A stretch of DNA of 52,060 nt from Microbacterium nymphoidis (GCF_021044885.1 NZ_JAJNOD010000009.1:1-52060), one strand, 5' to 3'; positions 1 to 9,556 are shown, numbered from the stretch's first letter. The notes: generated from the letters alone by a model not told the origin. Program-made: numbers and translations.

Positions 1-215
<215 letters not shown>

Positions 216-381
216 GCGGTGCCGGGGCGGTATCAGACGTGCGTGCCCGTTCTCGAAGCCCTGTCAGACGCCGAGCGCGGGCGGGCACCTGTCGCCGTCC
301 CGTGTTCTGGAGACGCTGATGGGGCGGACCGGAGAGCGTTCGCGGACATGCGCCGGAACCAGGCGGCCCGCGCACGCGCGG
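216..381. other. no recognisable gene
   Basis: This GC-rich stretch lies between the tandem repeat and the 3' end of the TOPRIM gene. Plus-strand frames are open here but overlap the TOPRIM gene antisense and show no family features. I see no clear terminator or promoter. Confidence 0.4.
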
Positions 382-915
382 CTAGGGCGTCGCGCGCAGC
401 CATGCCACGGCATCCGCCAGCGGGCGCGGTACCGCGTCCGCCGGAAGAGCGGTCGCCCAGGCTGCTGCGAGAAGCTCCTTGCGGCCCGCCCCCGCACCGG
501 CGAACCGTCGCAGCTGGGCGGCGACGGGTTCATCACGCCACTGCGGCTGCCGTGACATCCGGTCGAAGCTGTCGCCGATACCCACCTGGCGCACCACCTC
601 GGCCGCGCGCCGTGCCCCGAGTGCGCGGATGAGCTCTTCCTCGAGATCCCGGTCGCAGACGAAGACACGTACGGGCGGAAGTCTGGGGAGATCGTCGGCG
701 GCGAGCGCGCGCGTCACGAATCCGGTCTCTCCGGCATCGCACAGCACCGCGGTCCGTGCGCCATCGTGCTGCGCTCGCAACTCACGACGCACATTCGTGA
801 TGCCCTCGAGCGAGACGACCTCCACCGCCGCCAGGGAAACGTTCTGGGAGCGTGCCAGCGCGACCACCGCGGCGACGTCGCTGCGGCCCTCCACGAACAA
901 CCGGGCGACGGGCAC
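382..915 (-). CDS. TOPRIM-domain protein (OLD-like nuclease domain)
   Basis: About 177 residues from a GTG at 915; the frame stays open further upstream, so the start is uncertain. The N-terminal LFVEGRSD (residues 6-13) fits the first TOPRIM strand with its conserved Glu. Acidic residues follow at LCDAGE (59-63) and VCDRDLEEEL (87-95), the latter resembling the DLE element of OLD-family TOPRIM domains. There is no ATPase domain, so this is a stand-alone TOPRIM protein. TOPRIM domains bind Mg2+ and act in phosphodiester cleavage or transfer; the substrate here is unknown. It is divergent from miaB with about 190 bp between. I chose the GTG start because the upstream extension is low-complexity Pro/Arg/Ala and runs into miaB. 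Confidence 0.6.
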   Translation of the reverse strand: MPVARLFVEGRSDVAAVVALARSQNVSLAAVEVVSLEGITNVRRELRAQHDGARTAVLCDAGETGFVTRALAADDLPRLPPVRVFVCDRDLEEELIRALGARRAAEVVRQVGIGDSFDRMSRQPQWRDEPVAAQLRRFAGAGAGRKELLAAAWATALPADAVPRPLADAVAWLRATP

Positions 916-1087
916 CCGTCCATTCAGCCCTGCCGGACGTCGTCGCGCAAGGGGCGGCGGGATGGGGGTGCTGCAGACGCGACGGATGACGCGGTGCTCC
1001 CTGTCCTCCTCTGATGCCCCAGACGCGGTGAAGAGGCAGGGCGCGGCGCCGAGGCCGGGGGACGGCGCCGAGGCCGGCGACGGATCG

Positions 1088-1093
1088 TAGAAT
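1088..1093 (+). promoter_or_regulatory. putative -10 element of miaB
   Basis: TAGAAT ends 9 nt before the miaB ATG. It fits the TANNNT consensus and recurs in similar form ahead of many genes in this window. The -35 region is not clear. Confidence 0.5.
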
Positions 1094-1102
1094 GGCGGAA
1101 TC

Positions 1103-2656
1103 ATGTCTTCGCCTTCGAATGCCCCGACGATCATCCCCGCATCGCCCTCGGCGCTGCGCCCGGATGGGACCGCCCGCACCTACGAGGTGCGCACTCTCGG
1201 CTGTCAGATGAACGTGCACGACTCCGAGCGCCTGTCCGGTTCGCTCGAGAGCGCCGGCTACGTGAAGGCGGAGTTCGGCGAGGAGGCCGATGTCGTCGTC
1301 ATCAACACCTGCGCGGTGCGCGAGAACGCGTCGTCGAAGCTCTACGGCACGCTGGGACACCTCGCCTCGGTGAAGCGCCGGCGCGACGGCATGCAGATCG
1401 CGGTCGGCGGATGCCTCGCGCAGATGGACAAGCAGGCCGTGGTCGACAAGGCCCCGTACGTGGACGTCGTCTTCGGCACGCACAACATGGGCTCGCTCCC
1501 CGGCCTGCTGGAGCGTGCGGCACACAATCACGAGGCGGAGGTGGAGATCCTCGAGTCGCTGGAGGTGTTCCCGTCCACACTGCCGACCAAGCGCGACAGC
1601 TCGTACGCCGGATGGGTGTCGATCTCGGTCGGCTGCAACAACACCTGCACGTTCTGCATCGTGCCGAGCCTGCGCGGCAAGGAGAAGGACCGTCGACCTG
1701 GCGACATCCTCAGCGAGATCAAGCTGATCGTGGACGACGGCGCGATCGAAGTCACGCTCCTCGGACAGAACGTCAACTCCTACGGCGTTGAATTCGGCGA
1801 CCGCCAGGCCTTCGGCAAGCTGCTGCGCGCGGCGGGCGAGATCGAGGGTCTCGAACGCATCCGCTTCACGAGCCCTCATCCGGCGGCGTTCACCGACGAC
1901 GTGATCGATGCCATGGCGGAGACTCCCGCGGTCATGCCTCAGCTGCACATGCCGCTGCAGTCGGGCTCCGACCGCATCCTCAAGGCGATGCGACGTTCCT
2001 ACCGCTCGGAGAGGTTCCTCGGCATTCTCGACCGGGTGCGGGCGAAGATCCCCAACGCGGCGATCACCACCGACATCATCGTCGGCTTCCCCGGTGAGAC
2101 GGAGGAGGACTTCCTGGAGACCATGCGGGTGGTGGAGCAGTCCCGCTTCGCCAGCGCCTTCACTTTCCAGTACTCGATCCGCGAGGGCACTCCGGCTGCC
2201 ACGATGGAGGACCAGGTGCCCAAGGCCGTGGTCCAGGACCGGTACGACCGGCTCATCGCCCTTCAGGAGCGCATCAGCCTGGAGGAGAACGAGAAACTGG
2301 TCGGCCAGGACGTCCACGTCCTCGTCTCCACCGGCGAAGGCAAGAAGGACGCCGCCACCCGCCGCCTGTCCGGCCGTGCGGAGGACAACCGGCTGGTCCA
2401 CTTCACGCTCCCGGACGGTGCCGAGACTCCGCGTCCCGGCGATGTCGTGACCGTGACGATCACGCGCGCCGCCCCGCACTACCTGATCGCGGACGCCCCC
2501 GCCGGGCAGCCGCTGCGCCTTCGCCGAACCCGTGCGGGCGACGCCTGGGATCGGGCGCAAGCGGAGTCGTGTGGTGTGCCGGCACCGGCCTCACTGTCGG
2601 CTGACGGGAAGCGCGTGATCGGGCTCGGGCTTCCCGGATTGCGTCCCCAGGCGTGA
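1103..2656 (+). CDS. miaB: tRNA-2-methylthio-N6-dimethylallyladenosine synthase MiaB
   Basis: A 517-residue radical-SAM methylthiotransferase that adds a methylthio group to i6A37 in tRNAs reading UNN codons. The N-terminal domain has the three auxiliary-cluster cysteines C34 (TLGCQMN), C70 (NTCAVRENA) and C104 (GGCLAQ). The radical-SAM motif CNNTCTFC supplies C178, C182 and C185. A C-terminal TRAM-like domain ends near residue 475, followed by an extra tail of about 40 residues. The ATG lies just after a -10-like TAGAAT. The stop overlaps the miaA start (GTGA), so the two genes for successive steps of the same modification are translationally coupled. Confidence 0.97.
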   Translation: MSSPSNAPTIIPASPSALRPDGTARTYEVRTLGCQMNVHDSERLSGSLESAGYVKAEFGEEADVVVINTCAVRENASSKLYGTLGHLASVKRRRDGMQIAVGGCLAQMDKQAVVDKAPYVDVVFGTHNMGSLPGLLERAAHNHEAEVEILESLEVFPSTLPTKRDSSYAGWVSISVGCNNTCTFCIVPSLRGKEKDRRPGDILSEIKLIVDDGAIEVTLLGQNVNSYGVEFGDRQAFGKLLRAAGEIEGLERIRFTSPHPAAFTDDVIDAMAETPAVMPQLHMPLQSGSDRILKAMRRSYRSERFLGILDRVRAKIPNAAITTDIIVGFPGETEEDFLETMRVVEQSRFASAFTFQYSIREGTPAATMEDQVPKAVVQDRYDRLIALQERISLEENEKLVGQDVHVLVSTGEGKKDAATRRLSGRAEDNRLVHFTLPDGAETPRPGDVVTVTITRAAPHYLIADAPAGQPLRLRRTRAGDAWDRAQAESCGVPAPASLSADGKRVIGLGLPGLRPQA

Positions 2657-3561
2657 CGGCCGTTCCCGGCCTGTTCGCCGTCGTCGGCGCGACCGGGACG
2701 GGCAAGAGCGAGTTCGCGCTGGATCTCGTCGAGACGCTGCGGGAACGGGGTCGCGACGCCGAGATCGTCGGGGCCGATGCGATGCAGCTCTACCGGGGCA
2801 TGGACATCGCCACGGCGAAGCTGCCCGTCGACGAACGCCGCGGCATCGTGCATCACCTGATCGACGTTCTGGAGCCGGGGGAGGACGCTGCCGTCGCGTG
2901 GTATCAGCAGGCCGCGCGCGAGGCGATCTCGGAGATCTGGAGCCGCGGCCATGACGCCGTCCTCGTCGGCGGGTCCGGGCTCTATGTCTCCAGCGTGCTA
3001 TGGGACTTCCGCTTCCCGCCACGCGACGAGGCCCTGCGGGCCCGCCTGGAGTGCGAGCTCGAGGCGCAGGGACCGGGCGTGCTGTTCGAGCGGCTGCGGA
3101 CCCTCGATCCCGCCACGGCAGCGCGCATCGATGCGCGCAACGGTCGCCGGGTCATCCGGGCGCTGGAGATCCTGGAGCTTGGGGAGAGCACGCATGGTGC
3201 TGCCCTGCCGGAGGCGCCGGTGCCGTGGGCGCCGCACCGCATCCTCGCCCTGTCCGCACCGCGGGAGGAGCTCGTCCTCCGGCTGGACGCGCGCGTCGAG
3301 CGGATGTGGCAGCAGGGACTCCTGGCGGAGGTGAGCAGCCTGCGAGAGGCCGGTCTGGAGCCGGGGACGACGGCGGCGCGCGCCATCGGCTACGCGCAGG
3401 CGTTCGCCCAGCTCGACGGCACGATGACCGAGCACGAGGCCATCGCCGAGACACAGGCCCTGACGCGCCGCTATGCGCGTCGGCAGGTGTCCTGGTTCCG
3501 CCGCTACGCGGATGCCGAGTGGATCGATCCATCGCAGACCCGCCCCTCCGCCGTCCTGTGA
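2653..3561 (+). CDS. miaA: tRNA dimethylallyltransferase MiaA
   Basis: This 302-residue enzyme transfers dimethylallyl from DMAPP to A37 of tRNA, producing MiaB's substrate. A P-loop GATGTGKS sits at residues 12-19. The [15 protein letters not shown] segment near residue 40 is the conserved substrate loop, and a later GYAQAF segment matches the family's conserved GY box. The GTG start overlaps the miaB stop by 4 nt. Length is normal for the family. No strong hairpin follows directly. Confidence 0.97.
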   Translation: MTAVPGLFAVVGATGTGKSEFALDLVETLRERGRDAEIVGADAMQLYRGMDIATAKLPVDERRGIVHHLIDVLEPGEDAAVAWYQQAAREAISEIWSRGHDAVLVGGSGLYVSSVLWDFRFPPRDEALRARLECELEAQGPGVLFERLRTLDPATAARIDARNGRRVIRALEILELGESTHGAALPEAPVPWAPHRILALSAPREELVLRLDARVERMWQQGLLAEVSSLREAGLEPGTTAARAIGYAQAFAQLDGTMTEHEAIAETQALTRRYARRQVSWFRRYADAEWIDPSQTRPSAVL

Positions 3562-3879
3562 CGAATCCGGCCTCTCATCGGCAGCCGATTCGTGGAGACG
3601 GCGCCTTCTCCGGGTGAGCGGGCGGACCGGCGCCCTCGTCACGGGCTGACGGACCGATGCCGACCGTCCCCGATGGGCGGCGGGTGCATGGCCTGGCCGG
3701 GACGGCGGGACGCGTGGTGAGGGGCGATGTGCAGCGGATGTTCGCCGGCCGCCCGGGGAGGCGGTGATCGCTCGGGCACGTCTCCGATCGACGGCGATGA
3801 GCGTAGGCGATTCGCTGCAGGATCGAGAACCCGCGATGCGTGCTCTGGAGCGGCTGCGTGCCCCTGTGCGAGACAGCAG
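3562..3879. other. intergenic region, nothing recognised
   Basis: About 320 bp between miaA and the ohr terminator. Short open frames exist on both strands but are Arg/Pro-rich with no recognisable domain or ribosome-binding site. I see no promoter, repeat or RNA gene. Confidence 0.5.
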
Positions 3880-3911
3880 CCGGCTCCCTCACCGGGCGGA
3901 GAGGGAGCCGG
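3880..3911 (-). terminator. hairpin terminator of ohr
   Basis: A perfect 11-bp stem (CCGGCTCCCTC / GAGGGAGCCGG) with a 10-nt loop starts 12 nt beyond the ohr stop codon. It may also stop miaA transcription from the other side. Confidence 0.8.
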
Positions 3912-3922
3912 TCCGCGTTGTC

Positions 3923-4339
3923 TCAGGCGACGGTCGCGTCGATGGTGACGGGGATGTTCCCGCGAGTGGCCTTGGAGTAGGGGCACACCTGGTGGGCGGC
4001 GGCGACGAGCGCGTCCGCGGCCTCCTGGTCGATTCCCGACACTTCCGCGTGAAGGGCCGCGCTCAGCGACGGTCCGGCCTCGGGGTCCAGGTTCAGCGTG
4101 ACCTCGGCGACGACGGCGGAGTCCGTCAGGGTCAGTCCCTGACGGCGCGCGACAAGCTTCATCGCGGAGTGGAAGCACGCCGACCACCCGGCGGCGAACA
4201 ACTGCTCGGGGTTGGTGCCGGCGCGACCGGTACCCGGCATGCTGAGGTCGAGCGCGAGGACGGCGTCGCTGGTTTCGACGTGGCCGTCGCGTCCGTCTCC
4301 CGTGGAGGTGGCGACGGCGACGTAGGGCTGCGTGGACAT
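3923..4339 (-). CDS. ohr: organic hydroperoxide resistance protein (Ohr/OsmC family)
   Basis: A 138-residue thiol peroxidase that reduces organic and fatty-acid hydroperoxides in the cytoplasm. The two catalytic cysteines are visible: C55 in GWSACFHSAM and C119 in AHQVCPYSKATRGN. The NPEQLFAAGW segment is an Ohr hallmark. It is divergent from a CGNR zinc-finger protein with an 89-bp shared region that holds an imperfect palindrome. The usual MarR-type regulator OhrR is not adjacent. Confidence 0.95.
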   Translation of the reverse strand: MSTQPYVAVATSTGDGRDGHVETSDAVLALDLSMPGTGRAGTNPEQLFAAGWSACFHSAMKLVARRQGLTLTDSAVVAEVTLNLDPEAGPSLSAALHAEVSGIDQEAADALVAAAHQVCPYSKATRGNIPVTIDATVA

Positions 4340-4371
4340 GTTTTCCTCTCAGACTCCGGCTGACGAAGGTA

Positions 4372-4386
4372 ACCGGTTGAACTGGT
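4372..4386. promoter_or_regulatory. imperfect palindrome in the ohr/CGNR divergent region
   Basis: ACCGGTT-G-AACTGGT is a 7+1+7 dyad with one mismatch. A GTAACC just upstream (4369-4374) and a GGTTAC at 4423-4428 form a second, widely spaced inverted pair bracketing the region. This could be the operator through which the divergent zinc-finger protein, or an OhrR encoded elsewhere, controls ohr. That is inference. Confidence 0.4.
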
Positions 4387-4428
4387 GACGAGCTTGCCGC
4401 ACCCATCGTCACCTGTCAAGATGGTTAC

Positions 4429-4986
4429 GTGAATCACGAGTTCCCCTGCGGCACGCGCGTGCTGGACTTCGTCGCGACCCTGCGCGCCCGTCGCGAGGAG
4501 CAGCCCTACGAGTTCCTCACGGATGCCGGGTCTCTGGATTCGTGGTGGCTGGAGTCGGGAGTGCGCACCTCGGGTCGGGTGACCGACGACGCCGATCTTG
4601 CCGCGGCCATCGAGCTGCGTGAGGCTCTCTACACGGTGTTCTGGCATCGCCTGAACGGCGCTTCGATTCCGGAGGGCGCTCTCGCCGTCGTGAACGCGCG
4701 CGCCCAGGACCCTCCGGTGTCGCCCGCGCTCACGGCACGGGGAGTGGTGCGCGACGGCGACCCCACCGCGTGTCTGGCCGACCTCGCGCGCGAGGCCATC
4801 GAGATCGTCGGCGGCGAGGAGGGTGCACTGCTGCGGGAGTGCTCCCGTCCGGAGTGCACCACGATCTACCTCGACCGCTCGCGTGGACATCGCCGCGAAT
4901 GGTGCTCGATGCAGTCGTGTGGCAACCGGGCCAAGGCCGCCGCCTACCGTGCGCGAGTGCGTTCAGCCCGCATCCTCGCCACCTGA
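4429..4986 (+). CDS. CGNR zinc-finger protein (ABATE domain), putative regulator
   Basis: A 185-residue protein with an N-terminal all-helical ABATE-type stress-sensing domain (about 1-130) and a C-terminal CGNR zinc finger. Likely Zn ligands are C138 and C143 (ECSRPEC) and C159 and C164 (WCSMQSCGNR), followed by basic residues. Such proteins are thought to be DNA-binding regulators. It is divergent from ohr, so control of peroxide resistance is possible but unproven. The GTG start lies 6 nt after a CAAGAT, a poorer match to the leaderless -10 pattern. Confidence 0.85.
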   Translation: MNHEFPCGTRVLDFVATLRARREEQPYEFLTDAGSLDSWWLESGVRTSGRVTDDADLAAAIELREALYTVFWHRLNGASIPEGALAVVNARAQDPPVSPALTARGVVRDGDPTACLADLAREAIEIVGGEEGALLRECSRPECTTIYLDRSRGHRREWCSMQSCGNRAKAAAYRARVRSARILAT

Positions 4987-5034
4987 CGCGAGGCGTCCGC
5001 CTGCGGGCGGTCATCGCCGCGGTGCGCTGATGGT

Positions 5035-5069
5035 CACCCGCGCGCGGAGGACTCGCGGGCGCGCGGGTG
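5035..5069. terminator. GC-rich hairpin after the CGNR gene
   Basis: CACCCGCGCGC pairs perfectly with GCGCGCGGGTG around a 13-nt loop, between the CGNR gene stop and the acetyltransferase start. There is no U-tract. Confidence 0.55.
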
Positions 5070-5088
5070 GTTCAGAGAGGATGGGGGA

Positions 5089-5514
5089 GTGCCTCATCAC
5101 GTCCGTGCCTTTCAGCCCGCCGATACCGATCAGGTCGTCGCCCTCTGGGACGCGTGCGGTCTCACCCGCCCGTGGAACGACGCCCGCGCCGACATCGCCC
5201 GAAAGCTCACCGTCCAGCCGGAGCTGTTCCTGGTCGCCGTGGACGGCGATCGCGTCATCGGCACCACCATGGCCGGCTACGACGGTCACCGCGGGTGGCT
5301 GTACTACGTCGGCACCGACCCGGACCGCCGGGGGGAGGGGGTCGCCGCGGCCCTCATCGCACGTGCCGAGGAACTGCTGATCGCCCTCGGCTGCCCGAAG
5401 GTGAACCTGATGGTCCGCGAGGGCAACGAAGGCGTGCTGGACTTCTATGCGACGAACGGATACGAGCCGTTCCAGGTTCACAACGCCGCGAAGCGCCTGA
5501 TCGCCGACTCCTGA
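5089..5514 (+). CDS. ypeA: GNAT acetyltransferase, YpeA type
   Basis: A 141-residue single-domain GNAT N-acetyltransferase. The acetyl-CoA loop is DPDRRGEGVAAALI (about 90-103). The segments LTRPWNDARADI, GYDGHRGWLYY and ALGCPKVNLMV match my memory of E. coli YpeA closely. The acceptor is unknown. The GTG start follows a purine-rich GGATGGGGGA. It lies directly upstream of dapF, which has its own -10 element, so they need not form one operon. Confidence 0.85.
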   Translation: MPHHVRAFQPADTDQVVALWDACGLTRPWNDARADIARKLTVQPELFLVAVDGDRVIGTTMAGYDGHRGWLYYVGTDPDRRGEGVAAALIARAEELLIALGCPKVNLMVREGNEGVLDFYATNGYEPFQVHNAAKRLIADS

Positions 5515-5539
5515 GGGCGATGCCGGTGCGCCTGCTCCG

Positions 5540-5545
5540 TAGGAT
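5540..5545 (+). promoter_or_regulatory. -10 element of dapF, probable leaderless promoter
   Basis: TAGGAT is separated by 6 nt from the dapF ATG, which places the expected transcription start at or next to the A of the ATG. GGAGG in the spacer could also serve as a ribosome site if transcription starts further upstream. Confidence 0.55.
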
Positions 5546-5551
5546 GGAGGC

Positions 5552-6433
5552 ATGCCCACCATCGCGTTCACCAAAGGCCACGGCACCGGCAACGACTTCG
5601 TGATCGTCGCCGACCCCGACGGAGAACTCGACCTCAGCGACGACCAGGTCGCGGCGATGTGCGACCGCAACTTCGGCATCGGTGCGGATGGACTGCTGCG
5701 CGTGGTGCGATCGCGTGCCATCGCCGAGGGTGCCGCGAGCCTCGCGGAGGAGCCCGAGGCCGAGTGGTTCATGGACTACCGCAACGCTGATGGCTCGAAG
5801 GCGCAGATGTGCGGCAACGGGACCCGCGTGTTCGCCAAGTACCTGCTGGAATCCGGGCTCGCCCAGCTTCCAGCCGGATCGACCCTGCCGATCGGAACCC
5901 GGGCCGGCGTTCGTGACCTCACGGCGAGTGCGCAGGGATTCCAGGTCGATCTGGGCCGGTGGAAGCTCTCCGGCGATGATCCGCTGGTGCGCGCTCGTGG
6001 ACTGGACGTGGCGCGACCGGCGCTGGGCATCGACGTCGGCAACCCGCATGTCGTGGTCGCACTCAGCTCGATCGCCGAGCTCGAGGCCCTGGATCTGTCG
6101 GTGATCCCCATCCTGGATCCCGCCCTGCCGGAGGGGGCCAACGTCGAATTCGTCGTTCCGTCCGATCCGCTCGTTCAGGACGGCATCGGTCAGATCCGGA
6201 TGCGCGTGTTCGAGCGCGGTGTGGGGGAGACCCTGAGCTGTGGGACCGGCACCGCGGCTGCTGCCCTGGCGGTGCGTCACTGGGCCGGCGCACTGGCACC
6301 CCACCACTGGCGCGTGGACGTGCCCGGCGGCACGCTGGCCGTGCGCATGTTCCCCACGCAGGATGGCGAGCACGTCGCCCTGTCGGGCCCCGCCCAGCTC
6401 GTCTACACCGGACAGATCTCGCTCGCCGACTGA
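5552..6433 (+). CDS. dapF: diaminopimelate epimerase DapF
   Basis: A 293-residue PLP-independent epimerase that converts LL- to meso-diaminopimelate for lysine and peptidoglycan. The two catalytic cysteines lie in MCGNGTR (C87) and SCGTGTAAA (C230). [11 protein letters not shown] at the N terminus is the family signature. miaB-miaA and hflX lie near dapF here, as in many actinobacteria. It converges with the methyltransferase gene after 17 bp, and no terminator is visible between them. Confidence 0.97.
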   Translation: MPTIAFTKGHGTGNDFVIVADPDGELDLSDDQVAAMCDRNFGIGADGLLRVVRSRAIAEGAASLAEEPEAEWFMDYRNADGSKAQMCGNGTRVFAKYLLESGLAQLPAGSTLPIGTRAGVRDLTASAQGFQVDLGRWKLSGDDPLVRARGLDVARPALGIDVGNPHVVVALSSIAELEALDLSVIPILDPALPEGANVEFVVPSDPLVQDGIGQIRMRVFERGVGETLSCGTGTAAAALAVRHWAGALAPHHWRVDVPGGTLAVRMFPTQDGEHVALSGPAQLVYTGQISLAD

Positions 6434-6450
6434 CCGCGCGGCGCCGTGGC

Positions 6451-7227
6451 TCAGTCCACGACACCGATGGCCAACAGGTGCACGCTCTGGTCGCGCAGCG
6501 CGGGAACGTCGTCCGCGAGTTCGGCGATCAGGCGTGCGGACTCCGCGACGGCGAGGGCATCCTCGGCGCTGACGGACTCCAGAAGGGTGCCGACCGGTCC
6601 CTCGACGCCATGGACGACCACCTGGTCGATGCCCGCGCGCGCAAGCTCCGCCGCCAGCTCGTTCGCCGTGTGGAAGTGCGCGGCGGGGAAACGCTGGCCA
6701 CGGAGGGGCCGCCCGTGCCGGAGCACGTCCAGCGCTTCCGCGCTCAGCGGGCCGTCGCCGGAGGCGGCCCGCTGGAAGGCCACCCAGCGCGAGAGTCCGA
6801 CGGCGGCGATGACGCCTCCGGGGCGGGTCACACGCACGGCTTCGGTGAGTGCCCGTTCGCGGCCGGCGCGATCCAGGTGGTACAGCGGCCCCAGCAAGAT
6901 CGCGGCATCGAAGGAGTCATCCGGATAGTCGAGGGCGCGGGCATCGCCCACGCTCGCGCGCACGCCCTGGGAGGCTGCCGTCTTCACGTGTGCGGGAACG
7001 GGATCGAGCATCTCGACGATGCAGCCGCGCTCAGCGAGGGCGCGCGCATGATGCCCCGTGCCCCCGCCGATGTCCAGCACGCGGGAGCCGTCGGCGATCG
7101 CGGCAGCCAGCAGCGCCTGTGTGCGATCAAACTCCAGGGGGCCCTGGGGTGAGCGGGTGGTCAGGCGGGCGTCCTCGTCGAACAGGTCGGTGTAGTAGTG
7201 CCGGATCCGTGTGTCGAGTTCGCCCAT
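6451..7227 (-). CDS. SAM-dependent class I methyltransferase
   Basis: About 258 residues. The Rossmann motif I is VLDIGGGTGHHA, followed by an acidic VEMLDPVP strand, a GDARALDYPDDSFDAAILLGP stretch and a VTRPGGVI motif. This is the Methyltransf_11/25 type, common in small-molecule methylation; the substrate is unknown. Two adjacent ATGs exist (7230 and 7227). I prefer 7227 because a CAGACT lies 6 nt upstream, in the leaderless spacing seen at neighbouring genes. Confidence 0.85.
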   Translation of the reverse strand: MGELDTRIRHYYTDLFDEDARLTTRSPQGPLEFDRTQALLAAAIADGSRVLDIGGGTGHHARALAERGCIVEMLDPVPAHVKTAASQGVRASVGDARALDYPDDSFDAAILLGPLYHLDRAGRERALTEAVRVTRPGGVIAAVGLSRWVAFQRAASGDGPLSAEALDVLRHGRPLRGQRFPAAHFHTANELAAELARAGIDQVVVHGVEGPVGTLLESVSAEDALAVAESARLIAELADDVPALRDQSVHLLAIGVVD

Positions 7228-7284
7228 CATTCCAGTCTGCGCGCGACGCTCGATCCGTCAAGAGGCGCGCATGTTCCGGTCGGG

Positions 7285-7926
7285 TCAGGGCAGAACGATC
7301 GAGTCGGTGGGGGTGGAACCGTGGCGTCGCACACGCAGCACGCGGAAGCCCTTGCTCGTCGCCGCGCGGTGAACGCTGTAGCCCGACGGGAACTCCGCCG
7401 CGAGCCATCGCTGCAGTGAATCCGAACCGAGGTTGCGCGCAACAACGAACCAGCCGTCGCTGCGCTCGTCCAGGCGTGGGATCCATCGCTGCAGCAGTCC
7501 GTGCAGTTCGTTCTTGCCCACCCGGATCGGGGGATTCGACCAGATCGTGCGGAACGTCACGTCATCGGGAACCTCGTCCGGCGTGACCGCGGTGACGTTG
7601 TCCAACCCCAGCTCCGCTGCGTTTCGCCGCGTCAGCTCCAGGGATCGCTGGTTGACGTCGACGGCCCAGATACGCGCGTGCGGGGAGAGCATGGCCATGG
7701 TGAGCGCGATGGGGCCCCAACCGCAGCCGAGGTCGAGGAAGTCGCCCCCGGGCGGCGGTGGCGGGGTGTGCGAGAGGAGCACCGCGGTGCCGGTGTCCAG
7801 GTGGTCGGGACTGAAAGTGCCGCCTGCGGTGTTGAGTTCCACAGAGCGGCCAGCCAGCGTCACGGTGATACGGCGCGGCCTCTCGGCGCTGGAGGGCTCC
7901 GAGCTGAAGTAGTGGTCGCTTGCCAT
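7285..7926 (-). CDS. RsmC-like methyltransferase (MTS domain)
   Basis: About 213 residues. Motif I is DLGCGWGPIALTMA, followed by AVDVNQRSLEL and the catalytic NPPIRVGK of N-directed RNA/protein methyltransferases. It resembles the C-terminal domain of RsmC/RlmG, which methylate rRNA guanine N2, but lacks the N-terminal pseudo-MTase half, so the target is uncertain. An ATG 12 nt upstream (7938) is possible. I chose 7926 because the protein then begins ASDHYFSSEP, the usual family start, and TAATGT sits 8 nt before it. It is divergent from hflX. Confidence 0.8.
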   Translation of the reverse strand: MASDHYFSSEPSSAERPRRITVTLAGRSVELNTAGGTFSPDHLDTGTAVLLSHTPPPPPGGDFLDLGCGWGPIALTMAMLSPHARIWAVDVNQRSLELTRRNAAELGLDNVTAVTPDEVPDDVTFRTIWSNPPIRVGKNELHGLLQRWIPRLDERSDGWFVVARNLGSDSLQRWLAAEFPSGYSVHRAATSKGFRVLRVRRHGSTPTDSIVLP

Positions 7927-8019
7927 GAGGAGCCACATTACCGCAGCGACCGTCGCTGCGGAGGTTAGGCTTTACTGATCCGCGCCCGCCGACGATGGCG
8001 GTCGCCCCCGAAAGGACAC

Positions 8020-9549
8020 ATGAACAACACCCCCAACGACGACCGATTCGACGACGCCGCAGAGTTCGACGGCACCGACCCGGTGGAGCGCGTGCTCGCA
8101 AACGCAGATGCCCGATCCGGTGTCCGCGTGTTCGGCGCGGCGCAGGCACTCCAGGACGATGCCACCGCCGGCCACGGAAGCGCCGACGGCGAGCAGTGGG
8201 ACCTCGAGGAGCGTCACGCGCTTCGCCGTGTGGCAGGACTGTCCACCGAGCTGGAGGACGTCACCGAGGTCGAGTACCGCCAGCTGCGGCTGGAGAACGT
8301 CGTGCTCGTCGGCGTCTACCCGCAGGGGTCGGCCGAGGAGGCAGAGAACTCCCTGCGTGAGCTGTCTGCGCTGGCCGAGACCGCAGGCGCCATCGTGCTC
8401 GACGGCCTGCTGCAGCGCAGGCCCCACCCGGACCCGGCCACCTACATCGGTCGCGGCAAGGCCCAGGAACTGCGCGACATCGTCGCGGCTCTCGGTGCCG
8501 ACACCGTGATCGCCGACTCCGAACTCGCGCCCTCGCAGCGTCGTGCGCTGGAGGACGTCGTCAAGGTCAAGGTGATCGACCGGACAACCGTCATCCTCGA
8601 TATCTTCAGCCAGCACGCGAAGAGCCGGGAGGGCAAGGCGCAGGTCGAGCTCGCTCAGCTCGAGTACCTCCTCCCGCGCTTGCGCGGGTGGGGTGACTCC
8701 ATGTCCCGCCAGGCCGGAGGCCAGGTGGGCGCCGGCGGCGCCGGTATGGGGTCGCGTGGTCCCGGTGAGACCAAGATCGAACTCGACCGGCGGCGCATCC
8801 GCACGAAGATGGCGCTGCTGCGCAAGCAGATCGCCGACTTCAAGCCCGCTCGTGAGGCCAAACGTGCGGAACGTCGCCGCAACACCATCCCGTCGGTCGC
8901 GATCGCGGGCTACACCAACGCGGGCAAGTCGAGTCTGCTCAACAAGCTCACCGGCGCGGGCGTGCTCGTGGAGAACGCCCTGTTCGCCACTCTCGATGCC
9001 ACCACTCGGCGCAGCGAGACGGCGGACGGGCGGATCTTCACGCTGACCGACACCGTGGGCTTTGTGCGCAACCTTCCGCACCAGCTGGTGGAGGCCTTCC
9101 GCTCCACACTGGAAGAGGTCGGCGACGCCGATGTCGTCCTGCACGTCGTGGATGCTGCGCACCCGGACCCGGCGGCCCAGCTGCAGACGGTGCGGGACGT
9201 GATGGCCGATGTGGGTGCGCGGGACGCGCACGAGATCGTGGTCTTCAACAAGGCCGATCTGGTGGACGACGACACCCGGCTCGTGCTGCGCGGCCTGCAG
9301 CCGCAGGCGTTCTTCGTGTCCTCGCGCACGGGCGAGGGCATTGCGGAGCTGCGCGCCGCGGTCGAGGCCGCACTGCCGCTGCCGGCGGTCGAGATCACCG
9401 CGGTGGTTCCATACGACCGCGGTGATCTGGTCTCCGCCATTCATGAGACCGGCTTCCTGCTCTCGTCGGAGCATCAGGAAGCGGGAACGCTCGTCCACGC
9501 CCACGTGGGCGAACGTCTCGCGGCGGAGCTTCGCCCCTACGCCGTGTGA
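8020..9549 (+). CDS. hflX: GTPase HflX
   Basis: A 509-residue ribosome-associated GTPase that splits or rescues stalled 70S ribosomes under stress. The N-terminal HflX domain contains HPDPATYIGRGKAQEL (about 136-151). The Gly-rich SRQAGGQVGAGGAGMGSRGPGE linker region precedes a basic coiled helix. The G domain starts with G1 GYTNAGKSS (297-305), then G3 DTVGF and G4 NKAD. The first 60 residues are acidic and variable. An AAAGGA lies before the ATG, and a possible -10 (TAGGCT) is at 7966-7971. Confidence 0.96.
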   Translation: MNNTPNDDRFDDAAEFDGTDPVERVLANADARSGVRVFGAAQALQDDATAGHGSADGEQWDLEERHALRRVAGLSTELEDVTEVEYRQLRLENVVLVGVYPQGSAEEAENSLRELSALAETAGAIVLDGLLQRRPHPDPATYIGRGKAQELRDIVAALGADTVIADSELAPSQRRALEDVVKVKVIDRTTVILDIFSQHAKSREGKAQVELAQLEYLLPRLRGWGDSMSRQAGGQVGAGGAGMGSRGPGETKIELDRRRIRTKMALLRKQIADFKPAREAKRAERRRNTIPSVAIAGYTNAGKSSLLNKLTGAGVLVENALFATLDATTRRSETADGRIFTLTDTVGFVRNLPHQLVEAFRSTLEEVGDADVVLHVVDAAHPDPAAQLQTVRDVMADVGARDAHEIVVFNKADLVDDDTRLVLRGLQPQAFFVSSRTGEGIAELRAAVEAALPLPAVEITAVVPYDRGDLVSAIHETGFLLSSEHQEAGTLVHAHVGERLAAELRPYAV

Positions 9550-9556
9550 TGTCGCC

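Noticed and set aside
219..632. Plus-strand open frame downstream of the repeat
   Set aside because: Arg/Pro-rich, no family features, and it overlaps the 3' half of the TOPRIM gene, which has recognisable motifs. It could only matter as the tail of a gene entering from the left.
782..2560. Very long open frame antisense to miaB
   Set aside because: It is an artefact of high GC third positions: it lies wholly opposite miaB and its neighbour, has no family features, and its composition is Arg/Ala/His-rich.
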